64,000 bases of DNA from Methylobacter sp. (lineage in GTDB: Bacteria; Pseudomonadota; Gammaproteobacteria; Methylococcales; Methylomonadaceae): assembly GCF_023227905.1 (NCBI RefSeq), contig NZ_JALOCF010000008.1:48061-112060 (forward strand), given 5' to 3'. Position numbers and translations under genes: made by a program. Shown piece by piece: positions 50,695 through 59,621 of this stretch. The number at the start of each line of letters is the position of its first letter. Positions within the stretch are counted from its first letter, which is position 1. The notes beneath the pieces are model-generated. The model was not told where the DNA came from and did not search any database. It saw only the letters and a program-made list of their open reading frames with translations.

Positions 50695-52665
50695 TTAGGT
50701 TAAAGAAGGTTTGGGAACACTTGCTCCATGAGCAATTTGAGAAAATTTTTCAATAAAAAAATAATGGCATAACTGGGTAGAAAGAACGCCAACCAGCGCC
50801 ATGTTGTCCTTGTAAGCAATTGAGCCGCCACTGCTCGCTTTCTTGAGCAAAAAACCGACTTTTTTAGCGTCGAAATAGCCGTAGCGCTTGAGCTTTTCTG
50901 CGCTCAGCAAATCATCCACATAGGCTGGAGGATGGGCGGAGAAAAAGGCAGGTATGTCCGGAGCCCGATACGGTTGTTTGTGACGCTCAAGAATCTGATT
51001 GGGTAACTGGCTTTTCATGGCTTGCTTAAACAGGTATTTCTCGTTGAGCACACGCATCTTCAGGCGCGGATTCAGGCAATTGGCGAACTCAATAAGCCTA
51101 TGGTCCAAGAAGGGGAAGCGTCCCTCCACTGAATTGGCCATCAGCATGCGATCTCCTTGAGAGCAGAGTAAATAGTCGCTCAACAGTGTTTTAGCTTCCA
51201 GGTATTGTGCGCGGTTGAACGGATGCCAGCTATCGAAAGCAAGCGGCAATTGTCCGGTCAGTCCATTGACGGCATTTTCATGCAGCGTAGCGTTGAGTTC
51301 CTGAGAGAAAAAGACTTTGCATTGGGACGTTGTGAACCATCGGGGCAGATGACTGAATCCCGGCTGTCCGGGCTTATCCAAGCCGATGCTGTAGTACTTT
51401 TGTAAATAAGCTTTGGCTTGGGAGCTAGAGGTTTCCAGGTAGGGATACAGCACCTTGAGCAGCAGTGGCCGCCATTCGGACTGAGGGTGCCGGGCCCAGA
51501 ATTGACGGATCTTGGCTTCCTTGAACAGGTCATAACCGCCCAGTACTTCATCGGCGCCTTCGCCGGTCAGAACTACTTTGTAAGCTGAATCGCGCACCAA
51601 GCCGGACAGTTGTTGCATAGGCGAAGGAGCGGTGCGGAGAATCGCTGTTTCGGCGTGAAAAACAGTGGCCGGAAAGTTTTCGGCAATATCACTGTTTTGG
51701 CAGAGTATTCGGCTATTTTCAACGCCAAGATGTTCGATCAACTGCTTCTGGAAGCTCGATTCGTCAAGCGATTGTTCTTCGAAGCTGATAGAGAAAGTCT
51801 TGAGCGGTGCGGCTGAGTGACGACGGATCAGCGCCACCAATGCAGAGGAATCGAGTCCTCCCGAGAGATAGGCGCCGACCGGCACGTCCGCGCGCAAGCG
51901 GATGGAGGTCGCGTCGGCAAGGATATCGTATAACTGCTCGGTTAAATCGGCGTCCGAGCCTTGGAGATAATCGCCCGGTTCGGGAAAGCGCCAGTCCCAA
52001 TAAACTGACTCGCGCAAAAGGCCGTGTTCCAAAACCAGCATGTGCCCGGGCGCTACCTCAAAGATGTCTTCAAACAGCGTATTAGGGCTGCGTGCCGCCC
52101 AGAAGGTGAATATTTGATCCAGTGCCGCCGGAGAGATGCGCGGCGCTTCCGATAACTGAGGTAATAAGGCCTTGATTTCCGAAGCGAACAACAGTCGATC
52201 GCCTTGGGAGGAATAGAAAAGCGGTAAAATACCGGCTCGATCACGCACTAACAGTAAGCGTTGATTGTTGCTGTCCCAAAGGGCGATGGCAAATTGGCCG
52301 TTCAGGTGTTGCACAAAATCGTCGCCGTATTGCTCGTAGGCATGGACGATGACTTCGGTATCACTGAGGGTATGAAAGCTGTGGCCCTGTTTGATTAAGT
52401 TTTTGCGCAACTCGACATAGTTGAATATCTCTCCGTTGAATGTGACCCATACGGTCTTGTCCTCGTTGTGCAGAGGTTGAGCGCCGCCGGCAAGATCGAT
52501 GATGCTAAGGCGCGTGTGGCCCAAACCAATGCGTTGGTTGGGATCAAGGTAGATGCCGCTACCATCAGGGCCTCGATGATGCAGAGCAGGCAACATGCTG
52601 CGCACATCCTTTTCGCTAATTTTGGTCTGCGTTGAGAAAGCAGCAATACCATTAATTCCGCACAT
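50695..52665 (-). CDS. asnB: Asparagine-synthase-like glutamine amidotransferase
   Basis: A 656-residue two-domain enzyme. The N-terminal Ntn glutaminase starts with MCGINGIAAF (Cys2 nucleophile) and contains FNGEIFNY and SDTEVIVHAYEQYG. The synthetase domain has the PP-loop GAYLSGGLDSSALVAL (residues 264-279), TGEGADEVLGGYD and the C-terminal PFLDHRLIEFA region. It is the AsnB type used both for asparagine and for amidation in natural-product and polysaccharide pathways. As first gene of a seven-gene operon with ACP and a ligase, a specialised amidation seems likely. Confidence 0.9.
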   Translation of the reverse strand: MCGINGIAAFSTQTKISEKDVRSMLPALHHRGPDGSGIYLDPNQRIGLGHTRLSIIDLAGGAQPLHNEDKTVWVTFNGEIFNYVELRKNLIKQGHSFHTLSDTEVIVHAYEQYGDDFVQHLNGQFAIALWDSNNQRLLLVRDRAGILPLFYSSQGDRLLFASEIKALLPQLSEAPRISPAALDQIFTFWAARSPNTLFEDIFEVAPGHMLVLEHGLLRESVYWDWRFPEPGDYLQGSDADLTEQLYDILADATSIRLRADVPVGAYLSGGLDSSALVALIRRHSAAPLKTFSISFEEQSLDESSFQKQLIEHLGVENSRILCQNSDIAENFPATVFHAETAILRTAPSPMQQLSGLVRDSAYKVVLTGEGADEVLGGYDLFKEAKIRQFWARHPQSEWRPLLLKVLYPYLETSSSQAKAYLQKYYSIGLDKPGQPGFSHLPRWFTTSQCKVFFSQELNATLHENAVNGLTGQLPLAFDSWHPFNRAQYLEAKTLLSDYLLCSQGDRMLMANSVEGRFPFLDHRLIEFANCLNPRLKMRVLNEKYLFKQAMKSQLPNQILERHKQPYRAPDIPAFFSAHPPAYVDDLLSAEKLKRYGYFDAKKVGFLLKKASSGGSIAYKDNMALVGVLSTQLCHYFFIEKFSQIAHGASVPKPSLT

Positions 52666-53234
52666 ATCTATCCCTTAGCATCTCGTTAAGTTTAAATATT
52701 TTTTAAAGTCTCATATTGAAACCAACAGGCTGAGAATCATTCTAAGCAGAAAAAAACGAAAAAAACATAAGTGCAAATACTAGGGATGTTGTTGATTCCA
52801 TTTATATAAATTTCTTGCTATCGCTGTTTGAACATTTTCTTTTGAGCACCCTAATGAAGCCAATAGCTTGGGAATTATTCGCAGCAGAAAAAACATAAGC
52901 GCTGATGCTTAGGATTGTTAGATTTATTAAAAAATTAATTTGTTTGTATTAGGACTATACCCCGCATTAAATACAGCAAGCATGGGTAAAAATTGCCTTA
53001 AGATTGATGAAAGTAGGCTTTGGGAAGGTCTAAACCTGTTACAATGTTTAAATAATACAGATGTGCAAATCCGATGACGGCAAGCATCGTAGAGACGTTA
53101 GCTACATTGATTTGGATAAGGCGTGAACAGGATGCAGGTAAGGGAAAAGCTTACAAGGAACGTCGCTATTTATACGTGGTGCTGGAAGTGGTTGGCACAA
53201 TGCATTAACACTATCATAACAAGTTGAAAATTAA
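52666..53234. other. 570-base intergenic region between divergent asnB and lepA
   Basis: AT-rich and likely to hold both promoters. It contains a degenerate direct repeat (52718-52797 and 52856-52925, both beginning GAA(A/G)CCAA and including GCAGAAAAAA..CATAAG). At 53074-53208 there is a 44-codon reading frame (MTASIVETLATLIWIRREQD...) with no recognised family; it may be a small gene, a remnant or chance. Confidence 0.5.
52718..52925. repeat. Degenerate direct repeat upstream of asnB
   Basis: Two copies of a 70-80 base unit at 52718-52797 and 52856-52925, roughly three-quarters identical, sharing (T)GA(A/G)CCAA, GAAT(C/T)ATTC, GCAGAAAAAA and CATAAG(T/C)GC blocks. Could be binding sites or an old duplication. 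Confidence 0.55.
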
Positions 53235-55034
53235 GTGGATTTAAAACATATAAGAAATTTTTCCATTATCGCGCATATCGATCATGGTAAATCGACGCTT
53301 GCGGATCGTTTTATTCAAATCTGCGGCGGCTTAAGCGCCAGGGAGATGTCCGCACAAGTGCTTGATTCGATGGATATTGAGAAAGAGCGCGGTATCACGA
53401 TTAAGGCGCAGAGCGTTACGCTGGACTATAAAGCGAAAGATGGCGAAACCTATCAGCTTAACTTTATTGATACTCCAGGGCATGTGGACTTTTCCTATGA
53501 GGTTTCCAGGTCTTTAGCGGCTTGCGAAGGCGCGCTGCTGGTTGTCGATGCGGCCCAAGGCGTAGAGGCGCAAAGCGTCGCCAACTGCTATACGGCGATA
53601 GAACAGGGGCTGGAAGTGGTGCCGGTGCTGAACAAAATCGATTTGCCTTCTGCCGAGCCTGAGCGGGTGCAGGCTGAAATTGAAGAAGTGATCGGTATTC
53701 CGGCCGACGAGGCGTTGATGATCAGCGCAAAAACCGGCTTGGGCGTTGAGGGTGTGCTGGAGCAATTGGTGCTTAAAGTCCCACCGCCTGAAGGTAAACC
53801 GGACGGCCCATTACAGGCATTGATTATCGATTCCTGGTTCGACAGTTATCTGGGCGTGGTGTCTCTGGTCAGGATCATGCACGGCAGTATCCGCAGAAAA
53901 CAAAAGATTACTATCATGTCTACCGGCAAGTCGTTTATCGCCGAAAAAGTCGGCGTTTTTACGCCTAAACGCCTGGATAAGGATATTTTGAATACCGGCG
54001 AAGTCGGCTATGTCGTAGCCGGTATTAAGGATATTTTCGGGGCGCCGGTCGGCGATACCATTACCTGGACGGATAACCCGGCTGCCGAGCAGCTCACCGG
54101 ATTTCAAAAGGTGCAGCCGCGCGTTTTTGCCGGCTTGTATCCGGTCAGTTCGGATCATTATGAGGACTTGCGCGAGGCGCTGAAAAAATTAAATCTCAAT
54201 GATGCGTCCTTGTATTTTGAGCCGGAAACCTCTCAGGCTTTAGGCTTTGGTTTCCGTTGTGGTTTCTTGGGCATGCTGCACATGGAGATTGTGCAGGAGC
54301 GCTTGGAAAGGGAATACGATGTTGACCTGATCACAACAGCGCCGACCGTTATCTATGAAGTCATTACCCATAACGACCAGATTTTGATGATCGACAACCC
54401 GGCCAAACTGCCGGATATGGGCACTATCAAGGAAATCAGAGAACCTATTATCCGGGCTAATATCCTGGTTCCGGAGACCTATCTGGGCGGCGTCATTACG
54501 CTGTGCATAGAAAAGCGCGGCGTGCAAAAAGACATGCAGTACGTCGGCAGGCAGGTATCGCTGCATTATGAAATGCCGCTCAGCGAAGTGGTGCTGGATT
54601 TCTTCGACCGCTTAAAGTCGGTGAGCAGGGGCTTTGCATCGTTTGACTATGAGTTCTTGCGCTTCCAGCCGGCCGAACTGGTCAAACTGGACGTGTTGAT
54701 TAATGCTGAAAAGGTGGATGCGCTGTCTATCATTGTGCATCGCGAGCTAAGCCAAAACCGTGGCCGCGATCTGGTTGAAAAGATGAAAGACCTGATTCCC
54801 CGGCAGATGTATGAGGTTGCGATACAGGCGGCCATCGGTTCTAAGGTTATCGCCCGCTCCACCGTTAAAGCGATGCGGAAGAATGTGATTGCAAAATGTT
54901 ACGGCGGCGATATCAGCCGTAAGAAAAAGTTACTGGAAAAACAAAAGGCCGGTAAAAAACGTATGAAACAGGTCGGCAATATTGAAATACCTCAAGAGGC
55001 ATTTTTGGCCGTTTTGCAGCTTAATAAAGAATAA
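53235..55034 (+). CDS. lepA: Elongation factor 4 (LepA)
   Basis: A 599-residue translational GTPase that acts on stalled or mistranslocated ribosomes. G motifs are AHIDHGKSTLADR, DTPGHVDF and NKIDLPSAEPERV. The LepA-specific C-terminal domain is present (YGGDISRKKKLLEKQKAGKKRMKQVG). Starts with GTG 53235. First gene of the lepA-lepB-rnc-era-recO-pdxJ group. Confidence 0.98.
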   Translation: MDLKHIRNFSIIAHIDHGKSTLADRFIQICGGLSAREMSAQVLDSMDIEKERGITIKAQSVTLDYKAKDGETYQLNFIDTPGHVDFSYEVSRSLAACEGALLVVDAAQGVEAQSVANCYTAIEQGLEVVPVLNKIDLPSAEPERVQAEIEEVIGIPADEALMISAKTGLGVEGVLEQLVLKVPPPEGKPDGPLQALIIDSWFDSYLGVVSLVRIMHGSIRRKQKITIMSTGKSFIAEKVGVFTPKRLDKDILNTGEVGYVVAGIKDIFGAPVGDTITWTDNPAAEQLTGFQKVQPRVFAGLYPVSSDHYEDLREALKKLNLNDASLYFEPETSQALGFGFRCGFLGMLHMEIVQERLEREYDVDLITTAPTVIYEVITHNDQILMIDNPAKLPDMGTIKEIREPIIRANILVPETYLGGVITLCIEKRGVQKDMQYVGRQVSLHYEMPLSEVVLDFFDRLKSVSRGFASFDYEFLRFQPAELVKLDVLINAEKVDALSIIVHRELSQNRGRDLVEKMKDLIPRQMYEVAIQAAIGSKVIARSTVKAMRKNVIAKCYGGDISRKKKLLEKQKAGKKRMKQVGNIEIPQEAFLAVLQLNKE

Positions 55035-55038
55035 AATC

Positions 55039-55096
55039 AGACGAAAGGCAAAAGGCGCAAGGCGAAAAAACACCTTTCGCCTTTTGCCTTTCGTCT
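55039..55096. repeat. Inverted repeat after lepA (same family as 19619-19696)
   Basis: Perfect 19-base arms at 55039-55057 and 55078-55096 (AGACGAAAGGCAAAAGGCG and complement), followed by CTTTAGTCTTTAGTCTT. It shares the GACGAAAGGC and GGCAAAAGGCG words with the element between purF and metZ. Confidence 0.88.
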
Positions 55097-55136
55097 TTAG
55101 TCTTTAGTCTTAAACCTTTTACCTGAAATTATAAAC

Positions 55137-55913
55137 ATGGATTACGATTTTTCCTTTTTTCTTGTCGTCGCCACGCTGGTCACCGGTGTCATTTGGGGCG
55201 GGTATTTGCTGGTGCTCAAATCAAGAGGGGAGGTTTTTGATGAAGATAAAGAACCCTTACTGGTCGAGTACGCGCGTTCTTTTTTTCCGGTCGTATTGAT
55301 TGTGTTATTGCTGCGATCATTCATCGCAGAGCCTTTCCGCATACCGTCCGCATCGATGATGCCGACTTTACTGATAGGCGATTTTATTCTGGTTAATAAA
55401 TTCACTTACGGCATCCGCTTACCGGTTATTAACAAAAAAGTCGTTGAGCTGAATGAACCCAAGCGCGGGGATATTGTCGTTTTCCGCTATCCAAAAGATC
55501 CGACTGTCGACTACATCAAGCGTGTGATCGGCCTGCCGGGTGATAAAGTTGCTTATTACGATAAAAAGCTGCACATCAACGGCGAGCCCGTCAATCAGGT
55601 CTCTTTGGGACGCTATCAGGGCGTAGGTCAAGGCGAGGATATGACCGGAAATGAGCATTTGTTGGAAGATTTGATGGGCGTTGAGCACAGCATCCTGATC
55701 AGAAATGGCGCAACTTCCGCCGAAGGCGTTTATGTAGTGCCGCAAGGGAGTTATTTTGTGATGGGCGATAACCGTGATAACAGCAACGATAGCCGTTACT
55801 GGGGCACGGTTCCGGAAGAAAACCTGGTTGGAAAAGCTTTTTTCATCTGGATGAGTTGGGACTGGCAAGATAAAGGTGTGGGCCTGGACCGTATTGGCAC
55901 AGTGTTGAAATAA
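55137..55913 (+). CDS. lepB: Signal peptidase I
   Basis: A 258-residue inner-membrane protease removing signal peptides. Two N-terminal hydrophobic helices are followed by FRIPSASMMPTLLIGDF with the catalytic Ser, YIKRVIGLPGDKVAYYDKKLHING with the catalytic Lys, and VMGDNRDNSNDSRYWG. It is shorter than E. coli LepB (324) but typical of many proteobacteria. Confidence 0.97.
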   Translation: MDYDFSFFLVVATLVTGVIWGGYLLVLKSRGEVFDEDKEPLLVEYARSFFPVVLIVLLLRSFIAEPFRIPSASMMPTLLIGDFILVNKFTYGIRLPVINKKVVELNEPKRGDIVVFRYPKDPTVDYIKRVIGLPGDKVAYYDKKLHINGEPVNQVSLGRYQGVGQGEDMTGNEHLLEDLMGVEHSILIRNGATSAEGVYVVPQGSYFVMGDNRDNSNDSRYWGTVPEENLVGKAFFIWMSWDWQDKGVGLDRIGTVLK

Positions 55914-55958
55914 ACTGCACTATACTTAACTCTTTTTATAAACCATCTGGAGAAAAAA

Positions 55959-56336
55959 ATGAATTTACTGCTTAAACGTCAGCAAGGTTTGACCTTGATT
56001 TCGCTTGTTTTTATTCTGGGTCTTATCGGTTTTTTTGTCATGTTGACACTTAAGATCGTTCCGATTTACCTGGATCACGGCAAGGTAAAAAGTGCGTTGG
56101 AGGCGTTAAAAGCAACGCCGGAACTTCAAACGAAAAGCGAATATGAAATCAGGGACAGCTTAAATAAGCGTTTTAGCATTAATTATGTCTATGATGTCAA
56201 ACCTGAGAACATTAAAGTCATTAAACATGGCAATTATGTGAAAGTGGACATCGAGTATGAAACTGTCGTGAAGTTGGTCAGTAACCTGAGTGCATTGGCC
56301 GAGTTTCATGACACTATCGAGGCCGGTCAAGAGTGA
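55959..56336 (+). CDS. DUF4845 membrane protein
   Basis: A 125-residue protein with an N-terminal pilin-like start (QQGLTLISLVFILGLIGFFVMLTLKIVPIYLDH) and a small soluble domain. DUF4845 genes lie between lepB and rnc in many gammaproteobacteria and their role is not known. The stop overlaps the rnc start by four bases. Confidence 0.9.
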   Translation: MNLLLKRQQGLTLISLVFILGLIGFFVMLTLKIVPIYLDHGKVKSALEALKATPELQTKSEYEIRDSLNKRFSINYVYDVKPENIKVIKHGNYVKVDIEYETVVKLVSNLSALAEFHDTIEAGQE

Positions 56337-57016
56337 TAAAAAAGCCTGAAGAGTTGTGCAAAAAGTTGGGTTTGACGTTTAATAATCCTCAGCTTTTTAC
56401 TACAGCTTTAACGCATCGAAGTGCAAGTTCGAACAATAATGAACGGTTGGAGTTTTTGGGTGATTCAATTTTGGGTTTTGTTATCGCCCAGAAGCTGTAT
56501 GAGTTATTTCCGGGCGCCAGTGAAGGCGTTTTAAGCCGGTTAAGGGCGAGCTTGGTCAACCAGAGCTTTCTGGCGGAACTTGCCAGAAAGCATCAGTTGG
56601 GCGATTACTTGGTGCTGGGTTCGGGGGAATTGAAGAGCGGCGGCTTTCGTCGCGATTCGATCCTGTCCGATGCCGTGGAAGCCATTATAGGTGCGTTGTA
56701 CAACGATCAGGGCATGGATGCTTGTCAGAAATGGATCTTGCAGTTATTTGCGGAAAAGCTGAAAGGCTTGTCTCTGGATAATTGGCAGAAAGACCCTAAA
56801 ACTCAATTGCAGGAATTAATGCAGTCCAAAAAAATGGATCTGCCGGATTACACCTTAATGACTATGTCCGGGCTTGCACATGAACAAACTTTCAAAGTTA
56901 AGTGTACGATAACGTTAATAGCAGAGTCTTGCATCGGCACCGGAAATTCCAGAAAAAAAGCCGAGCAGTCGGCGGCAGAGCTTATGCTTGAATTATTAAA
57001 TAAGGACACTAAATGA
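56333..57016 (+). CDS. rnc: Ribonuclease III
   Basis: A 227-residue double-strand-specific RNase that processes rRNA and mRNAs. The endonuclease signature is NNERLEFLGDSILGFV with the metal-binding Glu/Asp, and LSDAVEAIIGALYNDQG follows. The dsRNA-binding domain starts at DPKTQLQELMQ and ends GTGNSRKKAEQSAAELML. It overlaps both neighbours by four bases. Confidence 0.98.
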   Translation: MIKKPEELCKKLGLTFNNPQLFTTALTHRSASSNNNERLEFLGDSILGFVIAQKLYELFPGASEGVLSRLRASLVNQSFLAELARKHQLGDYLVLGSGELKSGGFRRDSILSDAVEAIIGALYNDQGMDACQKWILQLFAEKLKGLSLDNWQKDPKTQLQELMQSKKMDLPDYTLMTMSGLAHEQTFKVKCTITLIAESCIGTGNSRKKAEQSAAELMLELLNKDTK

Positions 57017-57894
57017 ATTGTGGTTATGTCGCCCTGATTGGGCGCCCCAATGTCGGCAAATCAACATTAATGAATCATTTGTTGAAGCAGAAAATCAGTA
57101 TCACCTCGCGCAAGCCGCAAACGACCCGGCATCGGATTCTCGGCATTAACACCACGGCCGCCGGGCAGGCCATTTATATGGATACGCCGGGTATGCATAG
57201 CAGCGAGAAACGGGCATTGAACCGTTATTTGAATCGGACCGCGGAGACAACCTTGACGGGCGTCGACGTGATCGTCTGGTTGATCGACGGCTTGTCCTGG
57301 CATGAATATGACGAAGCTATCTTCAAAAAGCTGGAGCAAGCGGGTTTGCCGGTGATTCTTGCTGTTAATAAAGTCGATAAGGTCGCGGATAAAGAAGCTA
57401 TTTTAAAATTCTTCGACGAAGCCCAACATCGCTTCCCATTCAAGCATTTGGTACCCATTTCCGCGCTAAAAGGCACCAATCTCGATCAGCTCGAAAGCTT
57501 GATCATGGCGCTACTGCCTGAGCAGGATTTGATCTATCCCGAGGATCAGATTACCGACCGGTCCGAGCGGTTTTTAGCGGCTGAAATTGTCAGGGAAAAA
57601 CTGACCCGGCGTTTAGGCGATGAACTGCCATATGCGCTGACGGTAGAGATAGAGCGCTACGAGGAAAAACCCAACATTACCAAAATATACGCGATTATCT
57701 GGGTGGAACGCTTGACCCAAAAGAACATCGTAATCGGCAAAGACGGCGAGATGCTGAAGAAAGTCGGCACCGACGCCCGACTGGATATAGAAAAGCTGAT
57801 CGGGCAGAAAGTCTATCTACAGCTTTGGGTTAAAGTTAAAAAAGGCTGGTCGGATAGTGAACGAGCCTTGCAAAGCTTAGGCTTTAATGACTGA
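57013..57894 (+). CDS. era: GTPase Era
   Basis: A 293-residue GTPase for 16S rRNA maturation. G1 is GRPNVGKSTLMNHLL, G3 MDTPGMHS, G4 VNKVDKV; the C-terminal KH domain carries ERLTQKNIVIGKDGEMLKKVG. The stop overlaps recO by eight bases. Confidence 0.98.
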   Translation: MNCGYVALIGRPNVGKSTLMNHLLKQKISITSRKPQTTRHRILGINTTAAGQAIYMDTPGMHSSEKRALNRYLNRTAETTLTGVDVIVWLIDGLSWHEYDEAIFKKLEQAGLPVILAVNKVDKVADKEAILKFFDEAQHRFPFKHLVPISALKGTNLDQLESLIMALLPEQDLIYPEDQITDRSERFLAAEIVREKLTRRLGDELPYALTVEIERYEEKPNITKIYAIIWVERLTQKNIVIGKDGEMLKKVGTDARLDIEKLIGQKVYLQLWVKVKKGWSDSERALQSLGFND

Positions 57895-58756
57895 ATCCGC
57901 GGTTTATTTGCAACCTGCTTTTATCCTGCAACAGCGCAAATACCGGGAAAGCGGCCTGATTATCGATGTACTGACCCGAGATTTCGGCCGGATTTCCCTG
58001 CTGGCCAAGGGCGTCAGAAAAGCCAGGTCAAAAACAGCAGGAATGTTGCAGCCCTTTATCCCGTTACTCATTTCCTATTTAGGAAAGGCAGAGCTAAAAA
58101 CGCTGACCGGCGTAGAACGCCTCGCCGATTCCGTACCGGCTAGCGGCATACACTCCGTCCCTGGAGATCGCCAAGCCAGTTCCAGACTGGCTTTAGGCAT
58201 ACACTCCATCCCTGGAGATAACCCTGCCGGTTCCGTACCGGCTGTTGGTATACACGCCATCCCTGGAGATATAATTCAGCCGTTTAATGAGATAAAAGGG
58301 CTGGCGCTTTATTGCGGTTTTTATATCAATGAGCTGGTTGTTTGTTTTTTGCACAAATACGACCCCCACCCTGAAGTGTTCAGCGACTACGGCGAATGTT
58401 TATGTGCTCTTTCTTCACATGGCGCTAACCTGGAAGCTGCATTGCGGCTATTTGAGCTTAATCTAATGGAATATACTGGTTATGGCTTGCAACTGGAACA
58501 TGATGACAATCAAAAGCCCATTGAGCCATCAAAAAGATACGACTTCAATGTAGGTCGGGGGGCGGTTGAAGCGGCGAATGGTCAGTTTTCAGGCAAGACT
58601 TTGCAGGCGCTAAGCGCCAGGGAACTGACCGATCCTCAGGTCTTAAGCGAAGCAAAAATCCTGATGAGGATGGTCATTGATGTTTATTTGCAAGGCAGGG
58701 AACTCAAAAGCCGAGCGGTCATTAATAAAATCATGAAGCACACCAGCGCCGAATAG
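57887..58756 (+). CDS. recO: DNA repair protein RecO with a repeat insertion
   Basis: A 289-residue RecO, about 50 residues longer than usual. The N-terminal OB fold (FILQQRKYRESGLIIDVLTRDFGRISLLAKGVRK) and the helical part (LALYCGFYINELVVCFLHKYDPHPEVFSDY) are standard. Between them, residues about 81-132, lies an insertion made of three 17-residue units centred on GIHSVPGD, GIHSIPGD and GIHAIPGD. It falls at the domain junction, where a loop would be tolerated. The family zinc-binding cysteines are not evident, as in E. coli. RecO loads RecA with RecR. Confidence 0.95.
   Translation: MTESAVYLQPAFILQQRKYRESGLIIDVLTRDFGRISLLAKGVRKARSKTAGMLQPFIPLLISYLGKAELKTLTGVERLADSVPASGIHSVPGDRQASSRLALGIHSIPGDNPAGSVPAVGIHAIPGDIIQPFNEIKGLALYCGFYINELVVCFLHKYDPHPEVFSDYGECLCALSSHGANLEAALRLFELNLMEYTGYGLQLEHDDNQKPIEPSKRYDFNVGRGAVEAANGQFSGKTLQALSARELTDPQVLSEAKILMRMVIDVYLQGRELKSRAVINKIMKHTSAE
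58129..58281 (+). repeat. Three tandem 51-bp units inside recO
   Basis: Units at 58129-58179, 58180-58230 and 58231-58281. Each begins TTCC(G/A)(T/G)AC(C/T)GGCT and contains GG(C/T)ATACAC(T/G)CC(A/G)TCCCTGGAG; the period is exactly 17 codons. The frame is kept. Similar CAGGGATG wording occurs in the PAS-gene repeat at 8905-9000. Confidence 0.93.
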
Positions 58757-58846
58757 GGCTTACAACCACGGCCGTAATATTTACCTATCGCCAGGCACAA
58801 TAAAACCAAACGGAGTGGACGAGGCTACAACCTCATCCAGCATAAA

Positions 58847-59596
58847 ATGAACAAAACACAGATCTTATTAGGCGTGAATATCGATCACGTCGCCACTTTG
58901 AGGCAGGCCAGAGGCACGCTTTACCCTGAGCCGATTCAGGCCGCATTAATTGCAGAACAGGCGGGTGCTGACGGTATCACGGCGCATTTGCGGGAAGACC
59001 GCCGACACATACAGGACAGGGACATCTATTTATTAAAAGAAATGCTCCATACCCGGCTGAATATGGAAATGGCGGTAACCGATGAGATGGTTGGCATAGC
59101 TGAGAAAGTACGGCCCTTTGCCTGCTGTCTGGTGCCGGAAAAGCGCGAAGAGTTGACCACTGAGGGAGGGCTGGATGTCGCCGGCAATTTGCATCGCCTG
59201 CAATGGGCCTGCGATAAACTGGCGAGTGCAGGTGTTGAAGTGTCATTGTTTATCGATCCTGATGAAATACAGATCGATGCGGCGGTAAAAGCGGGGGCAC
59301 CAGTCATTGAATTGCATACCGGGTGTTACGCTGAAGCGGACAGCCCCCAACAGCAAGCCGAAGAGTTGGAGCGCATCAGGAAGGCTGCTGTTTATGCCCA
59401 CAGTGCCGGACTGCAAGTTAATGCCGGGCATGGCCTGAATTTTCATAATGTTGAAGCGATATGTGCGCTGCCGCAAATAGTCGAACTTAATATCGGTCAT
59501 TCGATTATCGCGCAGGCGGTATTTTCAGGCTTGGCTCAGTCGGTTAGGGATTTGAAGCGGATCATGCGCACTGCAAGAATGCAGCAGAATGCTTGA
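58847..59596 (+). CDS. pdxJ: Pyridoxine 5'-phosphate synthase
   Basis: A 249-residue TIM-barrel enzyme closing the pyridoxine ring from aminoacetone phosphate and deoxyxylulose phosphate. LGVNIDHVATLRQARG, GITAHLREDRRHIQ, CLVPEKREELTTEGGLDV and NAGHGLNFHNV are conserved. It is 90 bases after recO, the usual order. Confidence 0.97.
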   Translation: MNKTQILLGVNIDHVATLRQARGTLYPEPIQAALIAEQAGADGITAHLREDRRHIQDRDIYLLKEMLHTRLNMEMAVTDEMVGIAEKVRPFACCLVPEKREELTTEGGLDVAGNLHRLQWACDKLASAGVEVSLFIDPDEIQIDAAVKAGAPVIELHTGCYAEADSPQQQAEELERIRKAAVYAHSAGLQVNAGHGLNFHNVEAICALPQIVELNIGHSIIAQAVFSGLAQSVRDLKRIMRTARMQQNA

Positions 59597-59621
59597 GTCG
59601 TTGTTGGTCTGAAGGAAGCAA

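Noticed and set aside
58129..58281. CRISPR-like array in recO
   Set aside because: The units are adjacent without spacers, keep the reading frame and lie inside a coding gene.
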